Source: Wuchereria bancrofti
Taxonomy: Eukaryota > Nematoda > Chromadorea > Rhabditida > Onchocercidae
NCBI GenBank assembly: GCA_005281725.1
Contig: SSBO01000003.1
Location: 3,027,824-3,091,823 of the forward strand
Direction of reading: 5' to 3'
DNA: 64,000 bases
Below are positions 36,950 through 51,000 of the stretch, piece by piece. How positions within the stretch are numbered: position 1 is the stretch's first letter; each line of letters starts with the position of its first letter. Under the pieces are notes generated by a model, which was not told where the DNA came from, did not search any database, and was given only the letters and a program-made list of their open reading frames with translations. A program made the translations under genes and the position numbers.

Positions 36950-39900
36950 AAATAATTAATCATTCAACTAATTTCTCATTCTTCATTCAGCCAATTTCTC
37001 ATGTTGTTTTTTGACATATCTTGAATTCATGAATCAATTTCTTTTATACCATTTTTCTTTGTTTATCTTGAATTTAACTAAATTCTTATCTTTTTCTATC
37101 CATTATCATATTTATCCTGAACGATTAAAATATCAATATACATAAAATATTCCCAATTTTTCAGCTCATCATATTAGATATTCCTTAACATTGCTTATCT
37201 CTGTATCTGAGAGAATCCATCAAAATATTATAAATCTTTCCCACTCTGATTTATGTACAAATGAATGTGTTTAAATAAATAAAAATAAAAAGGGTTTTTT
37301 TTTTTGTTGTAAATAAATAAAAATAAATAAAAAGGGTTTTTCTCTCTCTCGACTTCATCAAATTGTTGCTACAAATAATCCACCACTCCACAACTTCTTA
37401 ATTTTTCTACTCTCCTTCACAATATAATATTTGTAACTCGGCAATAAACATAGCGAAGATATTTCTGCTTATCATATCCACTTCAATAACTATCTCAACT
37501 GCAGGATAGGAATCAAGAGACATATCCTGGTTACTTTAAATTTAACCAAATCCAAAGTTTAAATTTTAACGTCAGAATTTACCTTGCTCCATAAAAAATT
37601 AAAGTCGTGAATAGTGAGAAATGGATACAGTAAATTTTATGTTCATAAAAGAAAAGTAAATGTCATAGTTTAAAGCAGAAAATTAATTGGCTACAGTAGG
37701 AGTTTAAATTCAGAGAATTAAATCCAAACAAGAAGACTCTCAAAATGAAGAAACGGAAGGAAAAACTATTGCGAAGAAAGTACTAGAAGAAAAAGAAAAA
37801 ATTTCGAAAAATAAAAAAAAAAGGACTGAAAAATAAAATACCAAAAAATAAAAAAAAGTTTAAAAAACTTTCTTTGAAAAAAAATGAGAAAAAATGATGT
37901 ATTTTCAGAGTCTCACTTATAATGATTGCTATCAAAATGAAAATCGATTTAATTCAATCTATTTTTCAGACAAAAGTGGATAAAAAATTTAAATTAAACG
38001 AAAAAAAAAACTTTTCGCTCAATTCCAAACTTTCCTTTCTAGGGGATTTTAATCTTCATTTGGGAATGTCAGAAAAAGTGAAGTATTTTTATAATATAAA
38101 CATGTCAAAATAATCAAAATATTTTCGAATGTAGAAATATCTTGAAGTAATTAAGCAAATTCACAATTTCAAATTTGTACAATAACGATTGTTACATTTA
38201 AAATATTTCTTTCAGTGAAAATTTGTTTGCTTAATAACTTTGATTGATAGACGAATAGCTTTGATACAGATCCATTGATTGACGTTACAAGATAATTAGC
38301 ATCTTTTTAAATTTTTAAATTTTCATTTATCTGATAAGTATTCTAAATGAAACAAATTTTACTGTAGAAATTTCTAAATTATAAATTTATTTAGTTATTT
38401 TGAGATATTTCTATAATACTAAAATACTGAAATTGATTATTCAGCATATTTCGATAGTTCTCAGACAAATGAATCATTTATCCAGTTCTCATGTTCATTG
38501 CCTAGAATATTTTAATCGTTTAACAAAGAATACATGCATTACTTAAATGTTATAAATCACTCTCAAAATATCACTGCAAAAAAGTTCCAAACTGACAATT
38601 AAACTTATAGTCAATGGCTATTAAAAACTACTCTTTGTTCACTTAGCTCTTTTTATTGCCAAAAAGACTATACAAAATTCGGTAAGTTAATGTTATCATA
38701 TGTATCTATCAAATCCTCATCAAATGACAATTTCAACCAATTCGCTTAATAATTCGAGATGAATCGGACTAAGAAGAAATGTCCGAGAGTACGTAACCTC
38801 ATTTATACGTGAAGGTTTTACTCCTTTAGACGTAAGAGAAGATACTGATACTCGCTTAACAATTCGTGATGAATTAAACATTTCCCCTCACACCCCAACC
38901 TTGCATATAGAGCTGTTATAGATCATTTGTTGCAGTTCTTTGGCATTTGTTCAATTTTGCATACTAATTGTCCGTTGGTTTTTACTTTTTTTTTGTTGGT
39001 TCCCTATCGGTGGTTGCCCTGAAGTGCTCACGTGAATTACTCCTTGTCGTGGTGCACACGCATGGAATGGCGTAGAATACGTGAACGTCAGGAAATAGAC
39101 ATTGGTTCAATGTCACGTTTGTTATATTAGTTATTCAGTGTAATGTATCTTTTCGCGATGACTTTAATATATTAGCCTGATCGCTATGATGCCTATTATG
39201 ATATCAGTTGACTGGTTGAATAGATCACTGATGATAGAATCCTGAAAATCAATCCAGTTTACGTGTCACATCGATTCCTACCTGAGTTCAATTTTTGGAG
39301 AATTTGTGAAGTATTTCACTAGTTGATGCATGTTTTAATTGCAATTTGTAAGCACTTAAAAATTATCGAAAAATAAAAGTTAGGTTTTTATGCATCATTT
39401 GCAAAAGTTGAGATGTGTAAGTAATATATGATAAGAGCAATTTAGGCTTCTTTTATGCTTAAACTTTAACTTGCACTTTGCGCACCAGTTTTATCCCAAG
39501 TTTTTGATTCTACAAAAAGGAAAAAAACGCATGATGTTAGTAAATAATATGAATAATGGAACTTTGCCGAATGTAAGATTCTTTTACTAAATTTTGATAA
39601 CTTGAAAAAAAAAGGGCCAGATACTCTCATTATTTCCATGCCAAATATTTCATTGCACGAAGTTGATAGGTTGAATGAGTATTCTACATGGGGTGAAACG
39701 CATATAACTTTGTCAAATACAAAGTTTTTTCTTCAGCCCATAAATACACAGTCGTATTCCAGATTTTTTATTCAGTTTTGCTGCTGACGTTTGGAAAATT
39801 AGATTTGTTACTCTTTTTCGGTACTCCAGAATTTGAAATTTTTACAACTATTAAAGTTCATGCAAGCAAGACTTCAAAATTTTTCAAAGATTTTTGATAA

Positions 39901-42900
39901 ATTTTCGTACTGCAACAAAATTTTATTGTTTTAAATTACGGTTGCTGCGTCTATTCTAGGTTTTACTATTTCTGAAATGTGACGTCAACTTTTTTGTCCT
40001 TTTCTTACCACTCATCTACGTGATATTTAATTATTTAGCACCTCGGATCAGAACTGGTTAGTGATTTTGCTGTATATTATCATTAGATATACACAGTACA
40101 CAACAAATTTCACACACACAATACACACAAAATGGAACAAATGTTTGATCCTTTTGAAATTTACGGTTTAACAAAATAGGTGTGTCATTATCATTAACGT
40201 TGTTGTTTCTTCTTTTCGTATTGTATCAACCTTGCCAGAGATGCAGTTGTTCTATTAATCTTTGGTAAGTTTCTTGATCACGTGATAACAAACATTGGAC
40301 TGGAGTGAAAAAACAGTTTCGGGAATTGCTGCGCTAAAAGCAGAATAATTGTTAAATTTTGCAAGTTTGGAAGACGATATCGCGTTGGGCGATAAAAGTA
40401 GATTTATATCTTTTTAAGTGGAATATTTTTCTTTAATTCTTCTCACTAGAAAAAACTTGGTATTTGAAGGATGCAGTGAAATTGGACTCAAGCATGCTCA
40501 AAATAGGAAATAATGTTTGACACCTAATAGTTCTTTATTTGTGAATTGGAATAATCTACATAAAGACGATAGCATTGGAAAACAAACTAAAAACCAAAGT
40601 GATATAATGAAGGTGTAGTTACCAAGAATTTTGGAATTAACACTAAAATAAAATTTAGCGAACTGTAAACATCTGTGCAGCAGAGTAGATAAGTTGTTTT
40701 AAAATCGAAGATAATATCTTGTTATTAATTTCACAATATAGTTTTTATGTCATGTCGCTTGTTATATACGACTCTTATAGGTGAACGCTCCGTTAGGCTT
40801 TGTTTTCTGTAGTATCTTTTAAAAAAGATTAACTTTCTCAAAAACACTGAGTACTTACATAAAGCGATTTTCTGTTCGTTGTGTGTGATATAATTTTATT
40901 TCTTGTCGGTCGTAAATTCTTTAGTGAGTTGTTTCTCTGATCCTCCAAATTAAAGCCATAACTGCAAATTATTTCCTTATTGTGCTGTAACTTCTCATTT
41001 TTTATTTGAAATTCTACATTTTTCATAATTTTCTTAATTTGAAGAAAAAAGATTAAACAAGGAGGTAGTAGGAAAAATGAAGTGAATGGAATGATTGTAT
41101 TTGATAACTTTTCATTCCTTATAGTACGTAATTAAATTTGTAAGGTTGTAATTAATTTTGTAATTTCACATTCGAATTGTTTGATAAGTGTATGACTAAT
41201 TTATTAGTCATAGAACTCTGTTCTAATTGAAATTTTAAGGAGGTGCAAGACTGTGCAAGGTATTCATCTATACTTAACATTCTTATCCAAAATCAGTGGA
41301 AGTATTGTTTTTTTTAATTTTATGATGGGCTTGTAAATTTTTTTATTCTCCAAATACTTGAACATTACTGTTGGAACTTGGAACTCCGTACGATTGTTCG
41401 CATCTCTTTCTAGTCGTCAAATTATTTTATTTACATTAGAATTTGTAAAAAAGAAGTATTTAATGATAAAGAAAAATCTACTAAAATAAGAAAACATATC
41501 TTTTCGTGTTGAAAATAAGACAGGAAATCGGTATCAAACAAAGTAATACGCCCCATACTGGCTGCATCGTTGAAAATACCTGTAGTATTTTATTGCTTCA
41601 CTACGTCTTTGTGAACAGTTAGCACTGAAGCTCGATTAAAATAAATTTCGAAAGAGATATAAAAAAAGGAAATCATTCTTTTTACAACATCATATCGCCG
41701 ATTTAAAATGAAAGTTTAAGGAAATTAACGTCTTGAATTCCAGTTTAGATAATTTGCATTCTCTTTTTTTATTCATTTGCGGATTAAGGGGAAAATTACT
41801 TTAAAATGCATGGTCTTAGAGTCATATATCAGAGCAAATTAAATGAAACAGTATATTAACAGATGCTTGTAGCTTTTCTTTAAAGCTTATTGCGTATATG
41901 AACGACTCTATCTTGCATGTATGTAATTATTTTAACTCCAACAAATATGAAATAAGTATGAATAATCGTTAACAGTGAAAAATAAACAGTTTGGGTAGGG
42001 CGCATTAAAGAATATTTTCTATTACTAAATAATATGGTGGAAGTGTGATGGGTCTAGGAGTCTTCAAATGAAAAAATATGCTTCGTGATACTATAATAGG
42101 TGCTGTCGAGGGATAATTAAGTAATTGTTCATAATGTTTTAAAAGTCTGCGTTAGATAAGAACAGTAGAATAAATATTTTAAAAAGACTTTCAAGGTCAG
42201 GAAAAATTCAACTATGACAAAATGACGGTATTTTTCTTCAGATTGATGTAGATAATTTGGCTTAAGAGATAATAATATGGTTTAAGCTTGAAAAATAGAT
42301 TAAGTCAACGTGTCATATATTCTTGACAATATTTTAAATACTAATAGTTAAGGACTTGATGGACGGTCTGAATTATGCGTAACAATAGTTAATGGGATTA
42401 ACAAGTAGTAAGACCAAATTTGTTTTTCTTGATATGTCCAAAAAACCGACATTTTGAAGACAGAATTCAGAAAAAAATCCGACGCTAACTTCCTTCCTAG
42501 TTAGTTTAATCTCTTTGACCGAGTCTTTGAAATCAGAAAGTGTCCTTTTCTATCATTATCATTTTGAACAGAATGATAATGCTATATGAAAATGTATAAT
42601 TTGGCTAGTAGAAAAGGATGAAAGGTAAAGTTTCTTAAATCATTTATCTCTCTGAATAAACCATGGTAATATTGTTTGCTGGAAATCGATCACTTCATCA
42701 AGTAAATTATTATGTCGGCCTTGATACATTACACTTAAAATTTCGAATTGAAATTTGGCTTTTCCGTGTCTGAAATTTGAAAGAAAAAAGATTTGCTAAA
42801 ATTGTCCTTCATTCTGTTAGACTTATTGTTCCCACTGAAATTAGTGATTATTAAAATTCGTGTTAACTTACGAATCATTCTATTGTTTAAAATCTCTGCT

Positions 42901-45400
42901 AAATTAGTCATATTTTATTAGTATTGTAAAGTACGAAACCATGTTTTTGAAAAAATTCAAACTGTCCAGTAGCGAAAAGGTTTATTATGAGATTTCTGTC
43001 TGATGGCTGTTTGAATACGTGCCTTTGTTCTATAGGTAACTGATTCCACTAAGTACGTAAAATGAAAATTGAAAGCATTTAATGATATGAATATTGCACT
43101 ATCCATTCGAGAAAGAATAAATAATTAAGAGACGATGTCTTCTTCCAGAAGAGATCGAGGCTGATCGTATTAGGTATGCAGTTGTTTGTAGCTCTGTGTA
43201 TTTGGCGGTAGGACAATTAATAATAATTATGGATTGTGCGCTTTTTAATGATTTTTGCTATAATTTGGAAAAAGGGTGGAAAATAGGAGCAAACGAGAGA
43301 AGGAAATAACGCCTTATTAGATGGCTTTCTGGTTTACAAGCATAGTTTTCTTTTTCAAGGAGAATCTAGACACAAGTAAAAAAAGAACTAAGAGGAGGAA
43401 GTCGGGAAGGAAGGATGATAGCTGATTTAAAACTTACCCTGCGCGTACTTCGTTCAATGTTTTGTTTGGGTGACGTTAAAAGATAAACATTAATTTGAAC
43501 TTTGTGTCTGTTAGTTTTAACTTTATATAATATGTATTTGGAAGTTGAAAGTAAAAATTTACTTTTGACATAAGCTAGAAAAGGTATTTAATAAAGGTGG
43601 ACATTTACTATCATCAGTTGTAGCAACAATAAAAGGAACAAATTGAAATGACAGCAATGAAGTTAAGTATTAAATTAATTTGAAAATGCAGCTTTCACCT
43701 GTTTGTTTAAATTTTTTTTTTAAAACATCATTAAGAAAAAAAAGTGAAAATAGTAGTTAGTGTTTCCTTTAGGAAATGAAAATGCTCAGCAATATCTACC
43801 GAGCATAGCGTCCAATAGATAATTGCTTTCGATATATCCGAAACGACTGGAATGATTAATATATGGGATAGTATGATTTCTTAAAGTGCTAGGACTGTAT
43901 CATCGGTCCTTCTGTTGAGTAGTTTGAATAGTTATCGGAAATGGTTTTTGCGTAACCTATTGTAGAATTTTTTTTTACAATTCTGATAAGCTAAAAAATA
44001 TTACGTATAAAAGCGGCAAATAACCGATGAATTATATGCTAGAAATACAATTTTATTATATGAAAAGATTCAATGAAATAAAATAAAAATTAAGTTAGTT
44101 ATTTATCGTAAAAATTATCTCAAAATTCCTCCAAAATGCTTTTGTTTTTACTCTTTGTTGTGCAGTTAACTGGGTCCTCTCACTGAGACTAATTTGATTA
44201 AGTGTAAAACTTAGGTGAAAGTTCAGGTCTATGCATGTAGAATGATTGGATGGCTAGACACAAATATTTTAGCTAATCAAAAATATGGTCGTTTATGGAT
44301 GGAAAGGAAAGTAAGGATAGATATTTCTGAGACCTGATTGAAGTTGGTTCTACAAGATGTGTTTTGGGAGTTACCATTAACCTTAGTGATGACTTTTTTC
44401 AGATTTAGTAATTTATTATTGTGAGTGATGATAATGAAGAACATTTTGACTCATTTGCAAGATATCATTTGTTCAAATATTTATTAAGATTCACATGTAA
44501 GCAGGGAACGAAAAGAATCGAAAGTTAGGAGAGAAATGTTTAAAGGATAAAAGGAGAAAATGAGAAAAGATTGACGAATATTTAAGTCGAACTGTTATTT
44601 AAATTCAAGTTTTCATGTGAAATAGCAGTTAGTTATAGATGTCGATCTTGGTGTTAACTCCTCCCCTTTCCGTATTTTATTTCCGATTATAATGAATTTT
44701 CGCTGTCTTTTTTTTTATCTGTAATTTTCGTTTTTCAATAATACTTTCCGTTTTACACAAAAATATCCAGACAAATAGAAAAAATTTGCATAGATCTACA
44801 TTGTAAAAAGTAATTCATAGAAATTCGATAGAGTTTCGTTATGGCGAATAGTGAAAGTGATCGGCCATAATTTAATATAAATACTGCCGTTCTGAAATAC
44901 TTTGGATCGTTTTAAAACTCAGTACTTTATGCATAAATTTCAGATGCTCTGTTTATAATCGCAGTGAAAAATATGTAACGGTAGATTATTCACTCATTTC
45001 AGTCTTGTTTTCATAACTTGTCATTTCACTCTTGTTTTCATAGCTTGCTGTGATCTGTACGATAAATCTGTACGTTTCTGATTTATTTTTATAAAAATTG
45101 ATTCACTTCTTGGAATTCAGTAATTATTAAGTTAGAAACTTTTCTGTTATTGCATTGAAATTTTTTTTTTTTGTTTTCCTTAAATGTATACACTGACTAC
45201 GTATTGCATTAGACGGAAAAAAACATTATTGCATTTATACGAAAAAAACTAGTGCATTTATACGAGCCAAATTCATTTTTTTTTTTTTTTTTTGATTTTA
45301 TATTGAAATGCGTTACGGCTTAGAATTTTCTTAGGCAGTGATCGATCGATTTGATGTGCGTGTTGTTTGATTTCTTACCGAAATATCCTTTAAGTTTTGA
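36950..45400. other. 8.4-kb region without a supported gene
   Basis: It holds a duplicated A-rich/GGGTTTTT block (37270-37345), a 23-bp direct repeat (38742 and 38852), a GC-richer stretch with CACGTG at 39029-39034, a TGACGTCA palindrome at 39980-39987 and a 27-bp tandem duplication at 44994-45047. Open frames at 37922, 39602 and 40838 (minus) have no family likeness or good splice context. A non-coding RNA gene cannot be excluded. Confidence 0.5.
44994..45047. repeat. 27-bp tandem duplication upstream of sec-61.B
   Basis: Two units beginning TCATTTCA and ending ACTTG or GCTTG. The core TCTTGTTTTCATAGCTT of unit 2 also occurs exactly in sec-61.B exon 2 (45789-45805). Confidence 0.8.
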
Positions 45401-45436
45401 TCAAATTTCAGTTGTTTCATTTTGGGAAACTTGAAT

Positions 45437-45855
45437 ATGTCTGATACAGGTCGTAGTCCAGGACGTGCAGCAAGAGCTGGTTCTGGAGGAGCTACAGTGC
45501 GACAAAGACGTGGTGGTCCTTCTGCAGGTCATTTTTAAAATAGCGTTTTTTTTTTTTCTCGGAATTTAAAGGTATCCGTTAAAGTTGTGTTTCGATTCGT
45601 ACATGGCTATATGTTTTTTACCATATCTTAACTCTTGCTTGATTTGCTCACTTGTTGAAGTAAATATGTTTCATTTCAGGTTCAGGGCGTTCAGCACGTA
45701 GTGGCGTAAGTAGTGGTGGTTTATGGCGTTTTTACACAGAAGACGCGACAGGTCTGAAAATAGGACCAGTTCCAGTACTTGTCATGAGTCTTGTTTTCAT
45801 AGCTTCTGTTTTCATACTACATATTTGGGGCAAGTATACCCGCTCACATCACTGA
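45437..45855 (+). CDS. sec-61.B: Sec61 translocon beta subunit
   Basis: Two exons (45437-45527 and 45680-45855) give 88 residues, the usual size for Sec61 beta. It is a tail-anchored subunit of the ER protein-conducting channel. The N-terminal half is Gly/Ser/Arg-rich ([17 protein letters not shown]), followed by the conserved [20 protein letters not shown] segment and a single C-terminal membrane helix ([19 protein letters not shown]) with a short basic luminal tail. An acceptor (AAATTTCAG) ends at 45411, 25 nt before the ATG, as expected for trans-splicing. The intron is short (152 bp) and falls in phase 1. Confidence 0.97.
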
Positions 45856-47028
45856 TTTATGTAAAATTTCAAATTTAGTTATATTTTTACTTATTAGGTA
45901 GGCTATGGAGAATGCAAATGAATTGATATGGAAATTTTTTTAGAGGAGAAATTTTTGTTATCAGATTCGTAGTGAAAATCCTTTGTCCAGTTCTCATTCC
46001 AGAAAATGCTCTCAGGATTCCATTCCTTTCTCAATTGTTGGAAGAGAATTCTCATCATTTGTTTTATTATAAATAAAATTTGGATTTAGGACCAAATTGG
46101 ACCAAATTTATTTATTGTTTTAGGTTCTTAATATTTTGATGGTTTGTTTCGGGATTGTTGGTTAAGTCCTTTTGTTGGTTAGATGATTATTTGATATTAT
46201 TAACTTATGGTAATAATTTATCATTAGTATACCACATAGCTTTGATAATTAACGTGACATGACACTGACAGGTAATCGATGACTTCCGATTTAGGAACAG
46301 TTATGAAATAGTTTCATTGCGACGCTTTATTTCGATTAGGTTTTACTGAAAAACAATCTAAACTGATTAAATGAAGGTTGCACAAATTTTTTGAGGTCAG
46401 TCAAAGTAGGTGTTATTGGCGAACAAGTTCATTATTGTTGAATTCACTTTAAAGGCCATATAATGTTTTCATCACTGCTAATACTACAATTGTTAATCGT
46501 GATGATTTATTTGGTTGTGAAAAATTATACATAAATGACAATAAATGTACATGTTGTTTCCATTTTGTTGCCACTACGACTACTAATGCTGTCACGATTA
46601 TTGCTACTCCATCGCAGACATTACTAGAATGATTTCTAATTTTACATTTTCATTAATTTCTTAGAAATAAGTTTTTTCTAAGGAATTCGTTCGTTGATTG
46701 GTTACGTTTGAAGGTAGTCGGAAAATTCCGCAGCGGTTAAATGTGTGTTGTACTTTAGCATTTTGTAGCTTTACAAGAAGGATGAGTTAATATTTTGAAA
46801 TTTTTTAGTTCAATTAGTAGAATAATATAGCGGTACAATAGCATTGAGAATGTTTATATGGTGGTTAGTGTTTAGGTTTCGTTTGGTGGTGCATGTGCGA
46901 CATTGATGTATTGGATAATTTTACGGAAATTTCGATTGTTTTTGGTGGTGTGTTAATGCGTAGTCTTTTTGTTTAATTCGGGACAAGAATAATCTCCAGT
47001 TGTGGAATGCAGTGTTTGGAATTTTCAG
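45856..47028. other. spacer between sec-61.B and nsun-1
   Basis: No gene is seen. GGACCAAATT is repeated in tandem near 46088-46108. The 1.2-kb spacing to the nsun-1 leader acceptor is long for a nematode operon. Confidence 0.5.
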
Positions 47029-47046
47029 GTTTTGCAATACTGGTTA

Positions 47047-47163
47047 ATGGTATTAATTGAAGAAGTCGTTGAAAATACTGAGAAAATAACGGATTCTGCA
47101 GTATATACAAAGAAAGAGAAGTGGTTGAAAAGACAAAAAATAGAGAAGGTTCCTTCTGATAAG
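47047..47163 (+). CDS. possible upstream first exon of nsun-1
   Basis: An acceptor (GGAATTTTCAG) ends at 47028, 18 nt before ATG 47047. The frame gives 34 or 39 Lys/Glu-rich residues (MVLIEEVVENTEKI...) and ends in phase 0 at either of two donors (47148 GTTCCT, 47163 GTTTTG). It would join in frame to the exon at 48036, which itself starts with ATG after an acceptor. The two exons start alike (MVLIEEVVENTEK versus [11 protein letters not shown]), so one may be a duplicate, or they are alternative first exons. Confidence 0.45.
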
Positions 47164-47747
47164 GTTTTGTTTTGTTTAACGAGATAAGTTTTTTAAGTAT
47201 TGTTTTTAGGTGTTAGCCATCCTAAATTTTGTGGTATGCAGATTTTTGGTTGATAATCATACACAAATCATAACTTGATTCGTATTTGAATTCTTATGCA
47301 GTATCTTCTTTGTTAGCATGTTTGTCTTGTAACATATATTTTACGATTACCTTATTAGCATAGATCAAATAATCTAAGATAAACAAATAAAAGGTAAAAG
47401 GTCATAATATATCTTGCTATTATTGGAATATTTCAGTGGTTTCTTACATAAATCTATTGAGATAAGAGATTATTATAGAAAAAGTAAAGAAACAAAACAA
47501 CTTCTTTAGGCTGCGAAAAACCATTAAAGAAAAAAAAAGCAAGTTTTATCATACTGAAGTGCAAATGGTATTAGCTTGTTTGTCTGCTTAGAATTTTTTT
47601 CCCCTCTTTTTGCACCTTATTGCAAATTACATATCAGTAGTTATCACTGTTACATTTTTATCATTAATAAACACTACTCCAAAGTAACAGTTAGAGCAGA
47701 ACCATCGAAATAAAATTTTAGCAGCAAAAGGGGTAGATTTTATAAAT

Positions 47748-47795
47748 ATCTATGATGTCATGTTTCAATTTATCTATGATGTCATATTTCAATTG
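47748..47795. repeat. 24-bp tandem duplication with TGATGTCA
   Basis: ATCTATGATGTCAT starts at 47748 and 47772; the units differ at two positions. It lies in the presumed first intron of nsun-1. Confidence 0.8.
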
Positions 47796-48035
47796 ATGCA
47801 CTCATTATTAATGAAAAGAAGTGTTTTTTTTTTTTCTGAAGTAGTATTTGAGTGGGTGCAGCATAGTTGATTTTAGACTTCAATATTTTTAGTCGAAGCT
47901 TGATTATGCTTCAACTAGATATAGTTGATGAGCACATAAAAAACCAAATGTAAACATAATTTTTTTCTAGAAATAACATTTATTAGTCTTTGAAGAATTA
48001 TATGCTTTTTTATTTTAATCACACGATTTTTTCAG

Positions 48036-51000
48036 ATGGTTCTAGAAGAGAATAAGTCCACTGAGAAGCAACTTACTAATCGAATAGGGAAAGGAAAAAA
48101 GAAAAAGTTGAGGAAGGGTGAAACTCTTACAAACAAGAAGGAGCCTATTGCAGAGATCGAAAGTGCTAACCAGGTCATTGAGAAGGTTAAACAGAATTAT
48201 TTTTTAGCTTTTTATAATAGAACTTTCATCACTAAAGTAAAGTAACAGATCAACATATCGAGTTACAATATTATGTTATTTCTGTGTTACGTTATGGGTA
48301 ACAGTGTTTGATGTAGTCCAAATTACCTTCAATTTGATCAAAATCATTTTTGCTTCTGTTTCAGAAAAAGTAGTGAATTAATCTATGTCATTGTATATGC
48401 GTGTCTGCATGTGTTTTGTTTTTATATTCTGGCTTTAGCCTAATGTTTGCTGGGATCACTCATTACGGAAAAATGTTTGCCAAACTATAGGATAGGAATT
48501 TTAGAATAAAGAAACTCTCATATTTATTAATACTTATACCTGTAGTATACACTTTTTTATCTGATTAGAAATACATAGTAATAAATTTATTAAACATATT
48601 GGTTACGATATGTTCAAGTGGCTTAAAAATACACGCAATTAAAACCTATATTTTTTTCTGAACTGTTGCAGGTTCAAGGAAATGTGAGTCCTAAGGCTGT
48701 CAAAAGGAAAAGGAAGCAATCTGTAAAAGAGGAAAAGGTAGGAAATGATGCAAAGCTTGAGTTGTTTTTTCATTATTTTCGCAACTTTACTTTCGATTAT
48801 TCTTTTCGAAGTTTCATATTCCTAGTTATTTTGAGTTGTAATTTGCTAAGTTAAATTGAGTTTAGTCTTTAATAAGCCTTTCCTTTATTCCGGAATTCCT
48901 TCTAATCATAGTGCACGTTTTATTATTTGACTTCAATTTCAGTACGCTCTTGTACGTATTCCAAGATACAGGATAATTTTGCTAATATCCCCAATGAGGG
49001 ATAAATACACATAGCATAGTGCTTTAACTTCCTTGGTGAGCACAAATTAAAAAGTAAGAGCAATGTTTGAAAAATTTAAACAAAGTGAACTGTTTTTAGA
49101 ATCTCTCAACCAGGCAAAAAATATTGCTTGAAAAGATTCGAAAAAATGAAGGGATAGAAGAGAGTGCAGCAAACTTGAATTCAGAGAAGATGCCTTTATT
49201 TGAGGTGGATTTTTGTTATATAATGTAATTTAATTACGTCTGTGACTTTTCGCTGGCCCTGTAGGTCTATACCAGACATTCATAATTGCTATTGTTATCA
49301 TGTTTTTCGCTGTGATTATCAAACAACACTTTTTTTTTTAATTTTGTGCGTCTTGGATTTCAGAATGATAACGATGTACGTGGAGAAAGCTTTTCTGGTT
49401 TAAACAGTACTTGTTAGTTTTTTGTTTTCGCTATTTGAAATATTTTTTGTGTTAAAGTCAAATATCACACACTTTGAAGTCAAAATTCTTATTGTGATGA
49501 GAGATTGAGTCTCAAAAGCTTTCTTGAAATATAAACTAGAAAGACTTTTGAAATTAGTACGCTCTTTTATGCATTCCAAGACAGATCAGTTTGGGATGGA
49601 ATTTACAAGTTTCATTTTAGCTGAAGACGGTAATAGTGATATGGAAAATGATTGTTTTTCCTCAAGTGATTTATCGGATTCGGATGCTAACGATTTGCCA
49701 ATAGAGAAAAAATCTCGCAAATTAGAACAGAAGAAGAAAAGTGATGAGTAAGTTGCAATTCGTGGCTGCTAATATTTGTATTAATGCTTTTTTTATAAGC
49801 ATTTTTCGGCACTTGTGCTAATTTTGTGGTTAAATTTGTGGTAAATACAACTGATACTGTTGCGATGGCAAAAAAGGGAATTTTTTTTCTAATTTAGCTT
49901 CATTTTTATGAAATACATCACTAGGATTTATTCTATAGTGAGTTTTAAATGGCATCTTGAGCGGTTTATCGAACGCAAGTTATTATAATAAGTTTTATTT
50001 TTTATTTCTTAGGAAATTTGCTAATGATGAATTGTTACTGAATATTGAGAACGCAGAAAGGTATAAGTTGCCGTCGGTTGAAGAAATCGAAGATGAACTA
50101 AAACAGACACCTAATTTGAAAATAATAAAGCAGCGTATATCAGATGTTTTCCAAGTGCTTGGTGATTTCAAAAATCGACGTGATCCAGACCGGTACATTC
50201 ATTTTTTTCCGAAAGTAATGATGAAGTTTCCTTTTGCATGCCTGCCATTAAAAATACTTGCTTTATGTTGAATTACTTTAAGTAATTGGCGTGTATAAGT
50301 TTCTCTCTTATAACAGTTCAAACGATATTTTAGTCTGTTCAAAGCATCCATAAATGAGATATTATTAGCCTTCTACTTGTTTTGAATTTCGAAGAATATC
50401 GGCATAGCTCAAATGCCGTTATGTGTATACTTTTGAAAATGTTTTTAGAAGTCGAGGCGATTATATTTCTATTCTCACAAAAGATCTGTGCAGTTATTAT
50501 GGTTATAATGAATATTTGATTCAAAAATTTATGAGTATTTTTCCGAACGGAACAGAGGTAAGTAATTGTATGTTTTATGTAGCAGTAATAAATATATGCA
50601 GTAGTAAATAGTTTTTTATGTCTACTTGATCACTGTCTAGTAGTTTTTAATGAAGAGTAGTATAATTTGTGATGTTTAGCTTCGCAAGTGGTGTCACTAA
50701 GAGCTAATTACAGCTTTCAGTATATATATATATATATTATACCGTTCCTGCCGTTTTTATATATGCTATAAGAATAGGATACTTTGATTAAAAAATTTTC
50801 CTGTTGCAGTTACTAGAATTTCTGGAAGCAAACGATCAACCACGACCTGTAATCATACGTTCAAATTCATTGAAAACTCGACGTGCTGAACTAGCAAGAA
50901 ATCTGATCAACAGGTAATCATTTAGTTCAGCCTTCTCAAATCATTTTAAAGTATTCCAAATCATTTTGATCCGAGATTTGGATTGTCATTTAAGTAGGTA

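Noticed and set aside
37922..38113. 63-residue Lys-rich frame 14 nt after a TTTTCAG
   Set aside because: A-rich composition explains it; no hydrophobic or family feature, and only one signal supports it.
39602..39787. 61-residue frame in the gene-free region
   Set aside because: Non-ATG start, no acceptor or donor, no recognised motif.
40838..41026. 62-residue minus-strand frame
   Set aside because: Asn/Lys-rich without splice or family support.
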